Origin: Clostridium sp.
GTDB taxonomy: Bacteria; Bacillota; Clostridia; Clostridiales; Clostridiaceae
Reading direction: 5' to 3'
Length of the DNA: 64,000 nt
Assembly: GCF_022482905.1 (NCBI RefSeq)
Contig: NZ_JAKVOI010000001.1
Coordinates: forward strand, 1,241,958 to 1,305,957
Shown here one piece after another: positions 36,240 to 45,025 of this stretch. Position 1 is the first letter of the stretch, and the number at the start of each line of letters is the position of its first letter. The notes under the pieces were generated by a model. It was not told the origin of the DNA. It saw only the letters and a program-made list of their open reading frames with translations, and ran no database searches. Position numbers and translations under genes: made by a program.

Positions 36240-37709
36240 TCAACTTAATTTTGATGTGTCAATATTATCATTTAATTCTACATCTTTTAACTTTATAAAT
36301 TTTGTATTCTCTCTTTTCTTATAAACTATCAATAAAATTAGAAATAAAGGTATCCCTATATAGGAAGATATTACTCCACCCCAGTCTATTTTACTTTCCT
36401 GAAAATATGTAATACCCTGTCCAAACACTACAATCGTACAAAGTATAAATGCAATTATAGGCCCCAGCGGGAAAAATTTAGCCCTATATTTGAGTTTTGA
36501 TACATCCTTCCCCTGAACCATACATGCCCTTCTAAACCTGAAGTGACATATTGCTATACCAAGCCATGCTATAAACCCTGAAAGTCCTGACGCAGCTACG
36601 AGCCATACATACACCGAACTCTCTGCATAAATTCCTGTTAAAAAACAGGCAGAAGCAACTACTGTAGTAATAATAACTGCATTCACAGGTACACCCTTTG
36701 AATTTACCCTTCCAAAAATTCTGGGTGCCTTGCCGTCATTAGCCATGGAATACAACATTCTCGAAGATGCATACATACCTGAATTCCCACAGGAAAGTAC
36801 CGATGTCAATATAACTGCATTCATAAGAGAAGCCGCCCCAGATATCCCCGCTTTTTGAAATATCATTGTGAATGGGCTTGTCTGAACACCTGCTTTAGTA
36901 TATGGAATCAATGCGCCTACTACAATTATAGTTCCAAGATAAAATAATATTATTCTCCAGAATATAGTATTTATAGCTTTTGGTATTGTCTTGTCCGGAT
37001 TCTCGCTTTCACCGGCTGCAATACCTACAAGTTCCGTACCCTGAAAGGAAAATCCTGCAATTAAAAATATCAGGAATATGGATTTTCCTCCTCCTACAAA
37101 AGGTGCATCTCCAACAGTAAAATTCTCAATTCCAACAGGATTTCCATTAAATATTCCAAATATCATGGCAACCCCTGTTATCAGAAATACTATAACTGTA
37201 GTAACTTTTATACCTGCAAACCAAAATTCAGATTCTCCATAAGCTTTTGCAGATAATAAGTTCAGTGTTACTATAATTGTCAAAAACAATATACTCCATA
37301 TAACAGATTGTACATAAGGAAACCAGTATTTCATTATAACCGCACCTGCTACCATCTCTGCAGCTACTGTAATAGCCCAATTATACCAGTAGTTCCATCC
37401 AAGAGCAAACCCTAGAGCCGGATCCACAAATTTTGTAGCATATGTACCAAATGATCCTGAATCCGGCATAAAAGTTGCCATTTCTCCCAAGCTTGTCATT
37501 AAAAAGTATACCATAATGCCTATACATATATATGCTACCAGTGCACCTCCAGGTCCAGCTTGATTTATAGTTTTTCCCAGAGCTAAAAATATACCTGTAC
37601 CAATAGCACCACCAAGTGCAATCATATTCAAATGTCTTGCCTTAAGCCCTCTTTTTAATTCATTGGCTGCCTTTGGATTTTTATATTTATCATCTAAAGT
37701 ATTCTGCAT
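36240..37709 (-). CDS. APC-superfamily amino acid permease (AAT family)
   Basis: This 489-aa protein has 12 predicted membrane helices. It starts with a cytoplasmic KRGLKARHLNMIALGGAIGTGIFLALG, the AAT-family signature, then GEMATFMPDSGSFGTYATKFVDPALGFALGWNYW-type residues and EDP-like GESENPDKTIPKAI. It resembles LysP and related permeases; substrate specificity cannot be read. The SD TAGGAGG lies 7 nt upstream. Its stop is close to the start of the S-box, with no obvious terminator between. Confidence 0.85.
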   Translation of the reverse strand: MQNTLDDKYKNPKAANELKRGLKARHLNMIALGGAIGTGIFLALGKTINQAGPGGALVAYICIGIMVYFLMTSLGEMATFMPDSGSFGTYATKFVDPALGFALGWNYWYNWAITVAAEMVAGAVIMKYWFPYVQSVIWSILFLTIIVTLNLLSAKAYGESEFWFAGIKVTTVIVFLITGVAMIFGIFNGNPVGIENFTVGDAPFVGGGKSIFLIFLIAGFSFQGTELVGIAAGESENPDKTIPKAINTIFWRIILFYLGTIIVVGALIPYTKAGVQTSPFTMIFQKAGISGAASLMNAVILTSVLSCGNSGMYASSRMLYSMANDGKAPRIFGRVNSKGVPVNAVIITTVVASACFLTGIYAESSVYVWLVAASGLSGFIAWLGIAICHFRFRRACMVQGKDVSKLKYRAKFFPLGPIIAFILCTIVVFGQGITYFQESKIDWGGVISSYIGIPLFLILLIVYKKRENTKFIKLKDVELNDNIDTSKLS

Positions 37710-37982
37710 TTTATTCCTCCTAGTCCTTTATCCTGACACTTAATCTACTTTTAACATTATGAACCAAGTCATACAATTAGTCAATATCTGTAAGTTTATG
37801 ATAATTATTATTTGCTAGTTATTATTATAAGTCATTTCCTAATAAATTATATCATATATTATAATTACACAAAATTAAATCTAGTTTTTAAACTAAATCA
37901 CTATTTTAAGACTCATACTATACTTTTTTTATACATTTAGAAGGATTTATTAAATATATATTGAATATAGTAGGTAATTGGA

Positions 37983-38006
37983 TAGTTATATGTACTCATA
38001 TAACTA
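37983..38006 (+). promoter_or_regulatory. Hairpin in the rubrerythrin leader
   Basis: TAGTTATATG and CATATAACTA form a perfect 10-bp stem with a TACT loop, 16 nt before the SD of rubrerythrin. It may stabilise the 5' end of the mRNA. The rest of the 37710-38031 gap is AT-rich; no clear -35/-10 pair or convincing PerR box was found. Confidence 0.5.
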
Positions 38007-38031
38007 CTAAAAACATTTTAGGAGGTATTTT

Positions 38032-38616
38032 ATGGGATCTTTAAAAAGTACAAAAACTGCAGAAAGTTTACTTAAAGCTTTTGCTGGAGAATCACAGGCT
38101 AGAAATAGATACACTTTCTATGCTTCTACAGCAAAAAAAGAAGGATATGTCCAAATTTCCAACATATTTACAGAAACCGCAAATAACGAAAAAGAACATG
38201 CCAAGAGATTTTTCAAATTTTTAAATGAAGATTTATGTGGAGAGGCTGTTGAAATAAACGCTTCCTATCCAGTTGCTTTAGGAGACACCAAAACAAATTT
38301 GAAAGCAGCAGCAGCAGGAGAAAATGAAGAGTGGTCTCAATTATACCCTGCATTTGCAAAAGTTGCCGATGAAGAAGGTTTTAGCACAATTGCAACAGTT
38401 TTCAGAAAAATTGCTGAAGTTGAAAAGCACCATGAAGAGAGATACAAAGCTTTACTTAAAAACATAGAAGAAGACAGAGTATTTACTAAGGACAAAGTAT
38501 ATAAATGGAAATGTAATAATTGTGGATATATATATGAAGGAACTTCAGCTCCAGAATCCTGTCCTGCCTGTGCACATCCAAAAGCATACTTTGAACTGTT
38601 GGCGGATAATTTCTAA
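38032..38616 (+). CDS. rbr: Rubrerythrin
   Basis: Rubrerythrin reduces hydrogen peroxide in anaerobes. The 194-aa protein has a ferritin-like diiron domain with the ligand motifs GESQARNRY (Glu), [12 protein letters not shown] (ExxH) and [11 protein letters not shown], followed by a C-terminal rubredoxin-like FeS4 domain with two CxxC pairs ([18 protein letters not shown]). The SD AGGAGG is 7 nt upstream. It is a single-gene unit ending at a strong bidirectional terminator. Confidence 0.95.
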   Translation: MGSLKSTKTAESLLKAFAGESQARNRYTFYASTAKKEGYVQISNIFTETANNEKEHAKRFFKFLNEDLCGEAVEINASYPVALGDTKTNLKAAAAGENEEWSQLYPAFAKVADEEGFSTIATVFRKIAEVEKHHEERYKALLKNIEEDRVFTKDKVYKWKCNNCGYIYEGTSAPESCPACAHPKAYFELLADNF

Positions 38617-38624
38617 ATGAGTTA

Positions 38625-38658
38625 AAAAAATCAGGCGAGAATTCTTGCCTGATTTTTT
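38625..38658. terminator. Bidirectional terminator
   Basis: AAAAAATCAGGC (38625-38636) and GCCTGATTTTTT (38647-38658) form a 12-bp stem with A and T flanks, serving rubrerythrin on the plus strand and the MutS-like gene on the minus strand. Confidence 0.9.
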
Positions 38659-40498
38659 AATCGGATTTTATATTGTCGGAAATATCAATTCCTGCCATTT
38701 TCATTAAGTATAAGGCATTACGCGTCTTGGATATACCTCTATGAAGCTTATAATCAAAATATATTTTATTGTTTTTATAATATTCTCTAAAGTAATAATT
38801 TTTTATACTACTGTTATTTTTATTTTCCAAATCACATAATTCCAGGTCATGAGTTGATACCATACCACATGTACTTAAGCTATTCAACTCATTTATTAGT
38901 ATTTTAGCACCTGCATGTCTGTCTATTGAATTGGTACCCTTGAAAATTTCATCCAGAAGGAAAAATATATTTTCACCTCTTTTGGCAGCCTCTACAATGG
39001 ATTTTATCCTTAAAATTTCTCCATAAAATGAAGATACATTTTTATCAAGATTATCACTTATTCTCATGCAGGTATATATATTCATTATGGAACATCTAAA
39101 ATAATCAGCACATACAGCGGCTCCCGTATAGGCAAGTATTAAATTCACACCTGCCGTTCGTAAAAAAGTACTTTTCCCCGACATATTCGAACCTGTAATC
39201 AAAAGAATCTTTGAGCTTCTGTCCATATTTAAATCGTTACTGACAGCATTTCCCCTGATAAGCGGATGTGCCATAGATTCAGCCTTTATTTCAAGTTGAT
39301 CAGATATGATTTCCGGAATCACCCAGTTTGGATGATCAGAATTTATGAGTGCCAGGCTGCAAAGCATTTCAAATTCACCAACTATGTCAATCCATTCCTG
39401 TACATGACCGCTATTGATTTTCCACTTTTCAAGAGCAAACATGCATTGATAATCCCATAGGAAAAATATATTGAGGAATATATATGCCATATTCCTTCTT
39501 TCTGAAATATTGTTTGCTATTCTTACCAGTTCTCTGATTGGTTTAAACTCTTTTTTGGGGCTGTTCCCGGCATCTCCACAGTCAAATACCTTCTTAAATC
39601 TATTTAGATATTCGGAGGAAAACTTTCCAGTATATATCATATCAATAATCTTTTTATAAGATTTTACATTCTCTTTAAGTTTGAATAGAATATCCATACT
39701 TTTAGATCTGTTCTTTGAATCAATACACAATAGTATCACAGAAAAAATAATTGCCATATATACAATGTAACTGTTCACCATATGAAGTGCAAAAAACATG
39801 AATAGAATAAGCATATTCACAAACGGAATTATCTTGAATGCTATTATTATAAAAGGATTTTTATAAATACCTTTTCCAGAACATTTAAGCAGATCCACAA
39901 GATCTGAAATATTATATGTGCCTTCTTCACATCTTGTAAAATACGCTTGAGCCTGAAGTCTCTGCCTAAAATTAAGTTTATCTGCCAGTTCCTGTATAGC
40001 AACTTGCTTTTCCAATATGTCTTCGGTCTCGTGTTGTCTGCATGATAATACCTCCTTCAACCTCTTCCTTCCATAATAAGTTTCTCCGGTATTTATCCAC
40101 TGAAAAATAGATCCTTTTCCAAATACATCCAAATCATAAGCATAATTATGATTTTCATCCTTAAATTCATGTCCGTCATCATCAAAATATATCCATTTTC
40201 CCTGCAAGCGATGACATGAAATACGATTTATATCATAAAGTTTCATGGTAAACTTGAAATTTCTTGCTATCTTTTCATGCAATTTAACAGAGACAATAAA
40301 AAGTATAGTAAATACCAATACCATACTTATACTCAAAAAAATATAGCTGTACTTATATAATAAAATAACAGCTGCCAACCCGACGATAAATATAAAAAGC
40401 CTGACAATACTTATAAATTTAATAAAACTATTCTGCCTTTCAGAAAGCCATTTATAATGGCTTTTTCTCCTTTCGTAGATATCTTCTATATTTCTCAT
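38657..40498 (-). CDS. Membrane-anchored MutS-family ATPase
   Basis: This 613-aa protein has the MutS ABC-ATPase at its C-terminus: Walker A GSNMSGKST near residue 435, FFLLDEIFKGTNSIDRH and VSTHDLEL. It lacks the mismatch-recognition domain I. Instead the N-terminus has two hydrophobic helices (about 25-70, FISIVRLFIFIVGLAAVILLY and IFLSISMVLVFTILFIV), with another hydrophobic pair near 215-260. Such MutS-related proteins occur in Firmicutes with unknown function; mismatch repair is unlikely. It directly abuts the hemerythrin gene upstream. Confidence 0.85.
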   Translation of the reverse strand: MRNIEDIYERRKSHYKWLSERQNSFIKFISIVRLFIFIVGLAAVILLYKYSYIFLSISMVLVFTILFIVSVKLHEKIARNFKFTMKLYDINRISCHRLQGKWIYFDDDGHEFKDENHNYAYDLDVFGKGSIFQWINTGETYYGRKRLKEVLSCRQHETEDILEKQVAIQELADKLNFRQRLQAQAYFTRCEEGTYNISDLVDLLKCSGKGIYKNPFIIIAFKIIPFVNMLILFMFFALHMVNSYIVYMAIIFSVILLCIDSKNRSKSMDILFKLKENVKSYKKIIDMIYTGKFSSEYLNRFKKVFDCGDAGNSPKKEFKPIRELVRIANNISERRNMAYIFLNIFFLWDYQCMFALEKWKINSGHVQEWIDIVGEFEMLCSLALINSDHPNWVIPEIISDQLEIKAESMAHPLIRGNAVSNDLNMDRSSKILLITGSNMSGKSTFLRTAGVNLILAYTGAAVCADYFRCSIMNIYTCMRISDNLDKNVSSFYGEILRIKSIVEAAKRGENIFFLLDEIFKGTNSIDRHAGAKILINELNSLSTCGMVSTHDLELCDLENKNNSSIKNYYFREYYKNNKIYFDYKLHRGISKTRNALYLMKMAGIDISDNIKSD

Positions 40499-40966
40499 CT
40501 ACTGCTCTCCTGATAAAAATTTACTATGAACTTTAACAATTTTGGAGGGTCTTAACTGTTCAAAATAATCTTTTAATTTTAAATCCATTCCCAGAATATG
40601 ATCACTTATCCAGTTGTATACAAAATCCAAAAGTTTTAGAACCTCCTCCTGAGGATTTTCTTCTATTGATTCTAAATCCAAGTTTTCAATTTTATCTATA
40701 AATTTATCGTGTACTACCTTCTGTGCTTTATATCCAGGGTAATCATATAACTGCATGAGTCTTTCCTCATCTTCAAAATGATAAATAGTGTATTCCCTCA
40801 AGTTGTCTATGTTGTCCAGAATTTCATCTAAAATCTTATCTGTATACAAAAAATTATCTTGATTTTTTACAAGGTCATATATGGACTGTCCTATTTCAAA
40901 AAGCCTTTTGTGCTCATCATCTATTCTCTTTACACCACAGCTGTATATATCCTTCCATTCAAACAT
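40499..40966 (-). CDS. Bacteriohemerythrin
   Basis: This 155-aa hemerythrin binds O2 at a diiron centre. Ligand motifs are visible: GVKRIDDEHKRLFEIG, YTIYHFEDEERLM (HxxxE), HDKFIDKIE and ISDHILGMDLKLKDYF (HxxxxD). In anaerobes it can sense or scavenge oxygen. Its stop codon is immediately before the MutS-like start, so the two are co-transcribed. Confidence 0.9.
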   Translation of the reverse strand: MFEWKDIYSCGVKRIDDEHKRLFEIGQSIYDLVKNQDNFLYTDKILDEILDNIDNLREYTIYHFEDEERLMQLYDYPGYKAQKVVHDKFIDKIENLDLESIEENPQEEVLKLLDFVYNWISDHILGMDLKLKDYFEQLRPSKIVKVHSKFLSGEQ

Positions 40967-41042
40967 TTTTATTACCCCTTATCAGTATTTGGTTTTTTCC
41001 TTATTATTCTTATTATAGATTATAGCACACTCAAGTATCAAA

Positions 41043-41070
41043 AGGGGCAATATTTTTGAATATTGCCCCT
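41043..41070. terminator. Hairpin terminator
   Basis: AGGGGCAATATT (41043-41054) and AATATTGCCCCT (41059-41070) form a perfect 12-bp stem with a TTTG loop after the holin-like gene. The T-run on the minus strand is short (TTT). Confidence 0.65.
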
Positions 41071-41115
41071 AAATTGAAATCTGTATTCGTTTTTTATAAA
41101 CTTCAAATATTTTTC

Positions 41116-41487
41116 CTACATAACCCCGCTAGGTAATACAGCATCTAAAATTCCTATTATGATAGCTGCAATAATGGCACCTATTATTGAAACCCTCATA
41201 TTTGGAACTATAAATTGAGTTAAATATAATATTATGGCCGCTATTACAAATCCTTTAAATCCCTTGCCAAAAGGTGATGCATCCACACCCATAAACTTTT
41301 CTACCAGATAATCTATTATACTTATTACAACTGCAGCCGCCAAATATGACCAGAGTCCTGCTATACTGAAACCTGGTGTCAAAAATGATGTTATGGCCAA
41401 TATTATTACGGTAATAATCAATCTGATAATATATCTTCCTACAGAAGACCTTTCCCTGTTATCCTTGTTATCACTTGTATCATTCAC
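41116..41487 (-). CDS. Phage holin-like family membrane protein (four TM)
   Basis: This 123-aa protein has a short charged head (DNKDNRERSS) and four hydrophobic helices, with FLTPGFSIAGLWSYLAAA and LTQFIVPNMRVSIIGAIIAAIIIGILDAVLP matching the mycobacterial-type phage holin family (PF04020) in short segments. Despite the name, these are chromosomal proteins of unknown function. The start is GTG 41487 with AGGAGTGA upstream. There are no phage genes nearby. Confidence 0.75.
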   Translation of the reverse strand: MNDTSDNKDNRERSSVGRYIIRLIITVIILAITSFLTPGFSIAGLWSYLAAAVVISIIDYLVEKFMGVDASPFGKGFKGFVIAAIILYLTQFIVPNMRVSIIGAIIAAIIIGILDAVLPSGVM

Positions 41488-41633
41488 AAATAATCACTCC
41501 TTATACAATAGTATTGTAATTTAAAATAAACAAGCGAATTAAATTATTTTAATAAGCTTAATCTATATAGAAAAAATATTCAATTATATAATATAGCTTT
41601 ACCTAAATTCAAAAAATTATTTATATATAAAAT

Positions 41634-41667
41634 AAAAATAGCTATCGCCAAAGCAAAAGCTATTTTT
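41634..41667. terminator. Bidirectional terminator after the second rubrerythrin
   Basis: AAAAATAGCT (41634-41643) and AGCTATTTTT (41658-41667) form a 10-bp stem, with TTTTATTTT on the minus strand. Confidence 0.75.
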
Positions 41668-41678
41668 TAGTAATTATC

Positions 41679-42233
41679 TTAAAATTTTTTGAACAGCTCG
41701 GCCCTTGCTCCACATACAGGGCAATTCTGAGGTGCTTCTCTTTCTACAGTAAACCCGCAAATTGGGCATACATATATTTCATTATCATATATGTCTTTTC
41801 CCTGTTTTGCAGTATCCTGAGCTTTTTTAAACAGTTTTGCATGTTCCTTTTCTGCACTTAGTGCAAAATTGAAGGATCTTTCTGCATCCTTTTCATTCTG
41901 GAACTTTGCAGTTTCAAGATATACAGGATACATTTGATCTATTTCATGAATTTCACCGTCAAAAGCTCCCTGCAAATTCTGGACTATATCAGTTAATCCA
42001 AATACTCCGCCTGCCGCTACGGAACTGTCCCCAAGCTGATCTTTGAGTACATTGAAATGATTCCTGGCATGAACCCATTCTGCATATGAAACAGCTTTGA
42101 ATAATCTTCCTATATTGGGGAAACCATCTTTTTCAGCTTTTTCACCCCAGATCAGATATCTCATATGAGCCATACTTTCTCCACCATAAGCTGAACGCAA
42201 GAAATCCGCAGTCATAGCATTTCTTACTGCCAT
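41679..42233 (-). CDS. Rubrerythrin-family protein
   Basis: This 184-aa second rubrerythrin-like protein has a ferritin-like domain with RSAYGGESMAHMRY, YAEWVHARNHF and SAEKEHAKLF, and a C-terminal rubredoxin-type domain (CPICGFTVE, CPVCGARAE). It differs from the plus-strand rubrerythrin in lacking the EKHHEERY signature, so it is a different subtype. It is probably a peroxide or oxygen defence protein. It has its own SD and terminator. Confidence 0.88.
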   Translation of the reverse strand: MAVRNAMTADFLRSAYGGESMAHMRYLIWGEKAEKDGFPNIGRLFKAVSYAEWVHARNHFNVLKDQLGDSSVAAGGVFGLTDIVQNLQGAFDGEIHEIDQMYPVYLETAKFQNEKDAERSFNFALSAEKEHAKLFKKAQDTAKQGKDIYDNEIYVCPICGFTVEREAPQNCPVCGARAELFKKF

Positions 42234-42315
42234 AGTACCACCTCGTTAAATAAATTTGTAATTTTAATTTACCCTATAATCGGCTGTAATATTCCTATGA
42301 AATATAGTATTACTT

Positions 42316-43545
42316 TTAAAAGTTAAAATTTCCATTTTTAAGCACTTCTATTTTATCTCCATTCTGGGTTGTGCCTGTTATGTTCAAGTCTTCTGTCCCA
42401 ATCATAAAATCCACATGTTCCAGCGAGTTATTCACACCTGCAGATTCAAGCTGGTCTCTAGACATGTTTTCTCCACCTTTAATACATACAGGATATGCTT
42501 CACCTATGGCAAGATGACAGGAAGCATTTTCATCAAAGAGTGTATTATAGAACAATATATTGGAATTTGAAATTGGAGAATCAAAAGGTACCAATGCGAC
42601 TTCACCAAGATAATGTGAACCTTCATCCGTTCCAATGATATGTTTTAGTGTTTCAAAGCCGTGCTCAGCCGTAAAGTCCACTATTTTACCGTCCTTAAAT
42701 ACAATAGAAAAATTATCGATCAAATTGCCATTGTAATTGAGCGGTTTGGAGCTGAACACTCTTCCATTCACTCCATTTTTAAGAGGTAGTGTATACACCT
42801 CTTCAGTAGGTATATTGGCCATAAATTCCGTGCTTCTTGGACTAAAGGATGAACCTCCAAGCCATATATGGCCTTCTGGAAGTTCTATTTTGAGATCTGT
42901 TCCCAAACCATTCCTATATTCAAGATACTTGAAATTATTTTCATTTAAAAATTTCATTCTCTTCTTTAAATTTTTCTTATGGTCTTCCCATGCTCTTATG
43001 GGGTCATCACACTTCACCCTTACAGTCTCGAATATTGAATCCCACAGCTTTTCAACAGCCTCACCTTCAGGAACATTTGGAAATATTTTTTTTGACCATG
43101 CTCTTGTAGGTACAGATACTACACTCCACACATTCTTATCTGACATGATTCTTCCCCTGTATTCTCTCAAAGCTGTATTGGCGGCTTTGTTTGCCCTCAT
43201 TATCCTTCCTGTATCAACATCTTTCATAAGTTCTGGATCAGATGCATGTATGCTCAAAAAAGCAGCATCCTCTCTCGCATATCCTGTATACAGTTCTTTT
43301 CTCCACTCAGGGAAATCATCAAATATGTCATCTCTGCCATTTAGATACTTTATCTTTGAAAGCTTCTCATCACTCCAGTTGACAATTACATCTCTGGCCC
43401 CCTGTTTATATGCTATTTCAGAAACAGATCGCGTAAACTCGGCACATTCTATAGGTGAATTGACAACCAGGATTTGATTGTCCTGAATATTTACACCTAT
43501 TTTTACAATAAGTTCAGCATATTTTTTTAAAAAGTTATTATTCAT
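42316..43545 (-). CDS. M29-family aminopeptidase
   Basis: This 409-aa protein resembles thermophilic-type metallo-aminopeptidases (AmpS/PepS). Family motifs include PTRAWSKKIFPNVPEGEAVE, MANIPTEEVYTLP, VDFTAEHG (Glu ligand), DEGSHYLGEVALVP, and NTLFDENASCHLAIGEAYP followed by HVDFMIGTEDLNITG, which supply the metal-binding Glu, His and Asp. It should release N-terminal residues from short peptides in the cytoplasm. The SD GGAGAG is upstream of ATG 43545. Confidence 0.9.
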   Translation of the reverse strand: MNNNFLKKYAELIVKIGVNIQDNQILVVNSPIECAEFTRSVSEIAYKQGARDVIVNWSDEKLSKIKYLNGRDDIFDDFPEWRKELYTGYAREDAAFLSIHASDPELMKDVDTGRIMRANKAANTALREYRGRIMSDKNVWSVVSVPTRAWSKKIFPNVPEGEAVEKLWDSIFETVRVKCDDPIRAWEDHKKNLKKRMKFLNENNFKYLEYRNGLGTDLKIELPEGHIWLGGSSFSPRSTEFMANIPTEEVYTLPLKNGVNGRVFSSKPLNYNGNLIDNFSIVFKDGKIVDFTAEHGFETLKHIIGTDEGSHYLGEVALVPFDSPISNSNILFYNTLFDENASCHLAIGEAYPVCIKGGENMSRDQLESAGVNNSLEHVDFMIGTEDLNITGTTQNGDKIEVLKNGNFNF

Positions 43546-43648
43546 ATTTCATCTCTCCATTACATAATGTCTATACTTTACTATATTATCCTTAATCTTG
43601 TGTGAGCACAAGCTTTATAGCGTTTTTATAATTTCTCATAATATAATT

Positions 43649-43703
43649 ACCCCGATAAGTTGATGTTAAGACATTTAGCTTAACTTTATCTACTTATCGG
43701 GGT
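43649..43703. terminator. Nested hairpin terminator after the SASP gene
   Basis: ACCCCGATAAGT (43649-43660) and ACTTATCGGGGT (43692-43703) enclose an inner GTTAAG/CTTAAC stem. It lies just past the SASP stop on the minus strand. A strong stem with little U-tract suits stabilisation of a highly abundant spore transcript. Confidence 0.65.
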
Positions 43704-43725
43704 TAATTCAAAATCCTATTTTATG

Positions 43726-43926
43726 CTATTTTAAGCCCTGTTCGTATGCTTCAACCATCTTTTTAACCATGTTTCCGCCTACTGATCCTGCTTCTCTTGA
43801 AGTAAGATCTCCATTGTATCCATCTTTTAAGTTTACACCAACTTCTCTTGCAGACTCAATTTTAAATTTGTTCAATGCTTCTTTTGCCTGTGGTACGAGT
43901 ACTCTGTTTCCTCTACTGTTCGACAT
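43726..43926 (-). CDS. Small acid-soluble spore protein, alpha/beta type
   Basis: This 66-aa DNA-binding spore protein saturates forespore DNA and converts it to an A-like form resistant to UV. It has the typical LVPQAKEALNKFKIESAREVG segment, the GPR protease-type region and GSVGGNMVKKMVEAYEQ. The start is ATG 43926 (MSNSRGNR) with AGGAGGG 7 nt upstream; a TTG two codons earlier is not preferred. A forespore sigma-G promoter is expected but I could not read one with confidence. Confidence 0.93.
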   Translation of the reverse strand: MSNSRGNRVLVPQAKEALNKFKIESAREVGVNLKDGYNGDLTSREAGSVGGNMVKKMVEAYEQGLK

Positions 43927-44120
43927 AAACAATCCCTCCTAAATTTATATTGCAATTTATTGTGTATAAATTTTGTTCTGCATTTATAAGTTTGTTCTAT
44001 TTTAAATTTATTACTCTATAAAATTATATGAAATTAGTCTATTTTATATCATAATTAGAAATTTAATAAAAATATAGTATAATAATTACATTGAATACTT
44101 TAACAGGGTAGGTGATTTTA

Positions 44121-44960
44121 TTGTATAAAAAAGGAGATTTTCATTTACATTCCAGTGCATCAGACGGAAAATTTTCTCCTAAAGATGTTGTGAATCTTGC
44201 AAAGGAACAAAGCCTCGACATAATATCCTTAACAGATCATGATACTATTTCAGGCTTAGAAGAAGCAATTTCCCAAAGCATCCTAATGGAAATCAAGATA
44301 ATTCCAGGCATAGAACTTTCAACACTATATAAAGGGAAAAGTGTTCATGTTCTCGGCTATTTCAAAACTACAGACAGCATTGACACAGCTTTTAAGAATT
44401 TTCTTCATGAAATGAATGATTACAGGTTACACAGGGCAAAAAAAATTGTAGGCAATCTATATAAATTTTTTAATATAAAATTGGACTATAGAAAAATGCT
44501 TGAGAATGCTCATGGAGTAGTTGCGAGGCCCCATATAGCAAAGGCAATAATAGATGCCGGGTATAATTACAGCTTTGATTACATATTCTCTGAATTCATA
44601 GGTGAAAATAGTCCTGCCTATGTTCCAAATAAAAAACTGACTACTGAGGACGCAATATCTCTTTTAAAATCCATGAAAGCCATGGCAGTACTTGCCCACC
44701 CGGTGCTTATAAAAGGTGTCGATATAGAAGAAATCATAAAACTGCCTTTCGATGGAATAGAAGCAATATATTCAGCCAACACACAGGATGATACTTTAAA
44801 GTTTATAAATTATGCAAATGAATATCATAAGATAATATCTGCAGGTTCTGATTTTCACGGTTTAGATGGCGGCGATTCAAAACATGCTTCCCACCCTGGT
44901 CAGGTATACCTTGGAGAGGACAGAATAGAACTTTTCTTAAAAAAGCTGAATTCAATATAA
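44121..44960 (+). CDS. PHP-domain phosphoesterase
   Basis: This 279-aa protein of the PHP family (RNase AM/TrpH-type) has motif I GDFHLHSSASDGK, motif II LTDHDTISG, IPGIELST, a PHP-specific ARPHIAKAI, VLAHPVL and ISAGSDFHG. The His and Asp residues form a trinuclear metal site. Related enzymes are 5'-3' exoribonucleases or 3',5'-nucleoside bisphosphate phosphatases. The start is TTG 44121 (SD AGGTGA, 5 nt away); GTG 44112 is an alternative adding three residues. Confidence 0.87.
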   Translation: MYKKGDFHLHSSASDGKFSPKDVVNLAKEQSLDIISLTDHDTISGLEEAISQSILMEIKIIPGIELSTLYKGKSVHVLGYFKTTDSIDTAFKNFLHEMNDYRLHRAKKIVGNLYKFFNIKLDYRKMLENAHGVVARPHIAKAIIDAGYNYSFDYIFSEFIGENSPAYVPNKKLTTEDAISLLKSMKAMAVLAHPVLIKGVDIEEIIKLPFDGIEAIYSANTQDDTLKFINYANEYHKIISAGSDFHGLDGGDSKHASHPGQVYLGEDRIELFLKKLNSI

Positions 44961-44975
44961 GTCAGGGACTAAACT

Positions 44976-45012
44976 GAACCGGGAAACTGCAACATAGACA
45001 TTTTCCCGGTTC
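44976..45012. terminator. Bidirectional terminator
   Basis: GAACCGGGAAA (44976-44986) and TTTCCCGGTTC (45002-45012) form a perfect 11-bp stem between the convergent PHP and M18 genes. Confidence 0.8.
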
Positions 45013-45025
45013 TTAAAATACAAAC

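Noticed and set aside
37740-37880. PerR box upstream of rubrerythrin
   Set aside because: AT-rich stretches approximate TTANAATNATTNTAA but no site matches well enough above background.
41116-41487. Phage holin-like protein as evidence of a prophage
   Set aside because: Family members are ordinary chromosomal membrane proteins; no lysin, capsid or integrase genes are adjacent.
42737-43477. Long open frame (246 codons) on the plus strand
   Set aside because: It is antisense to the M29 aminopeptidase, has no SD or family motif, and reflects codon composition.
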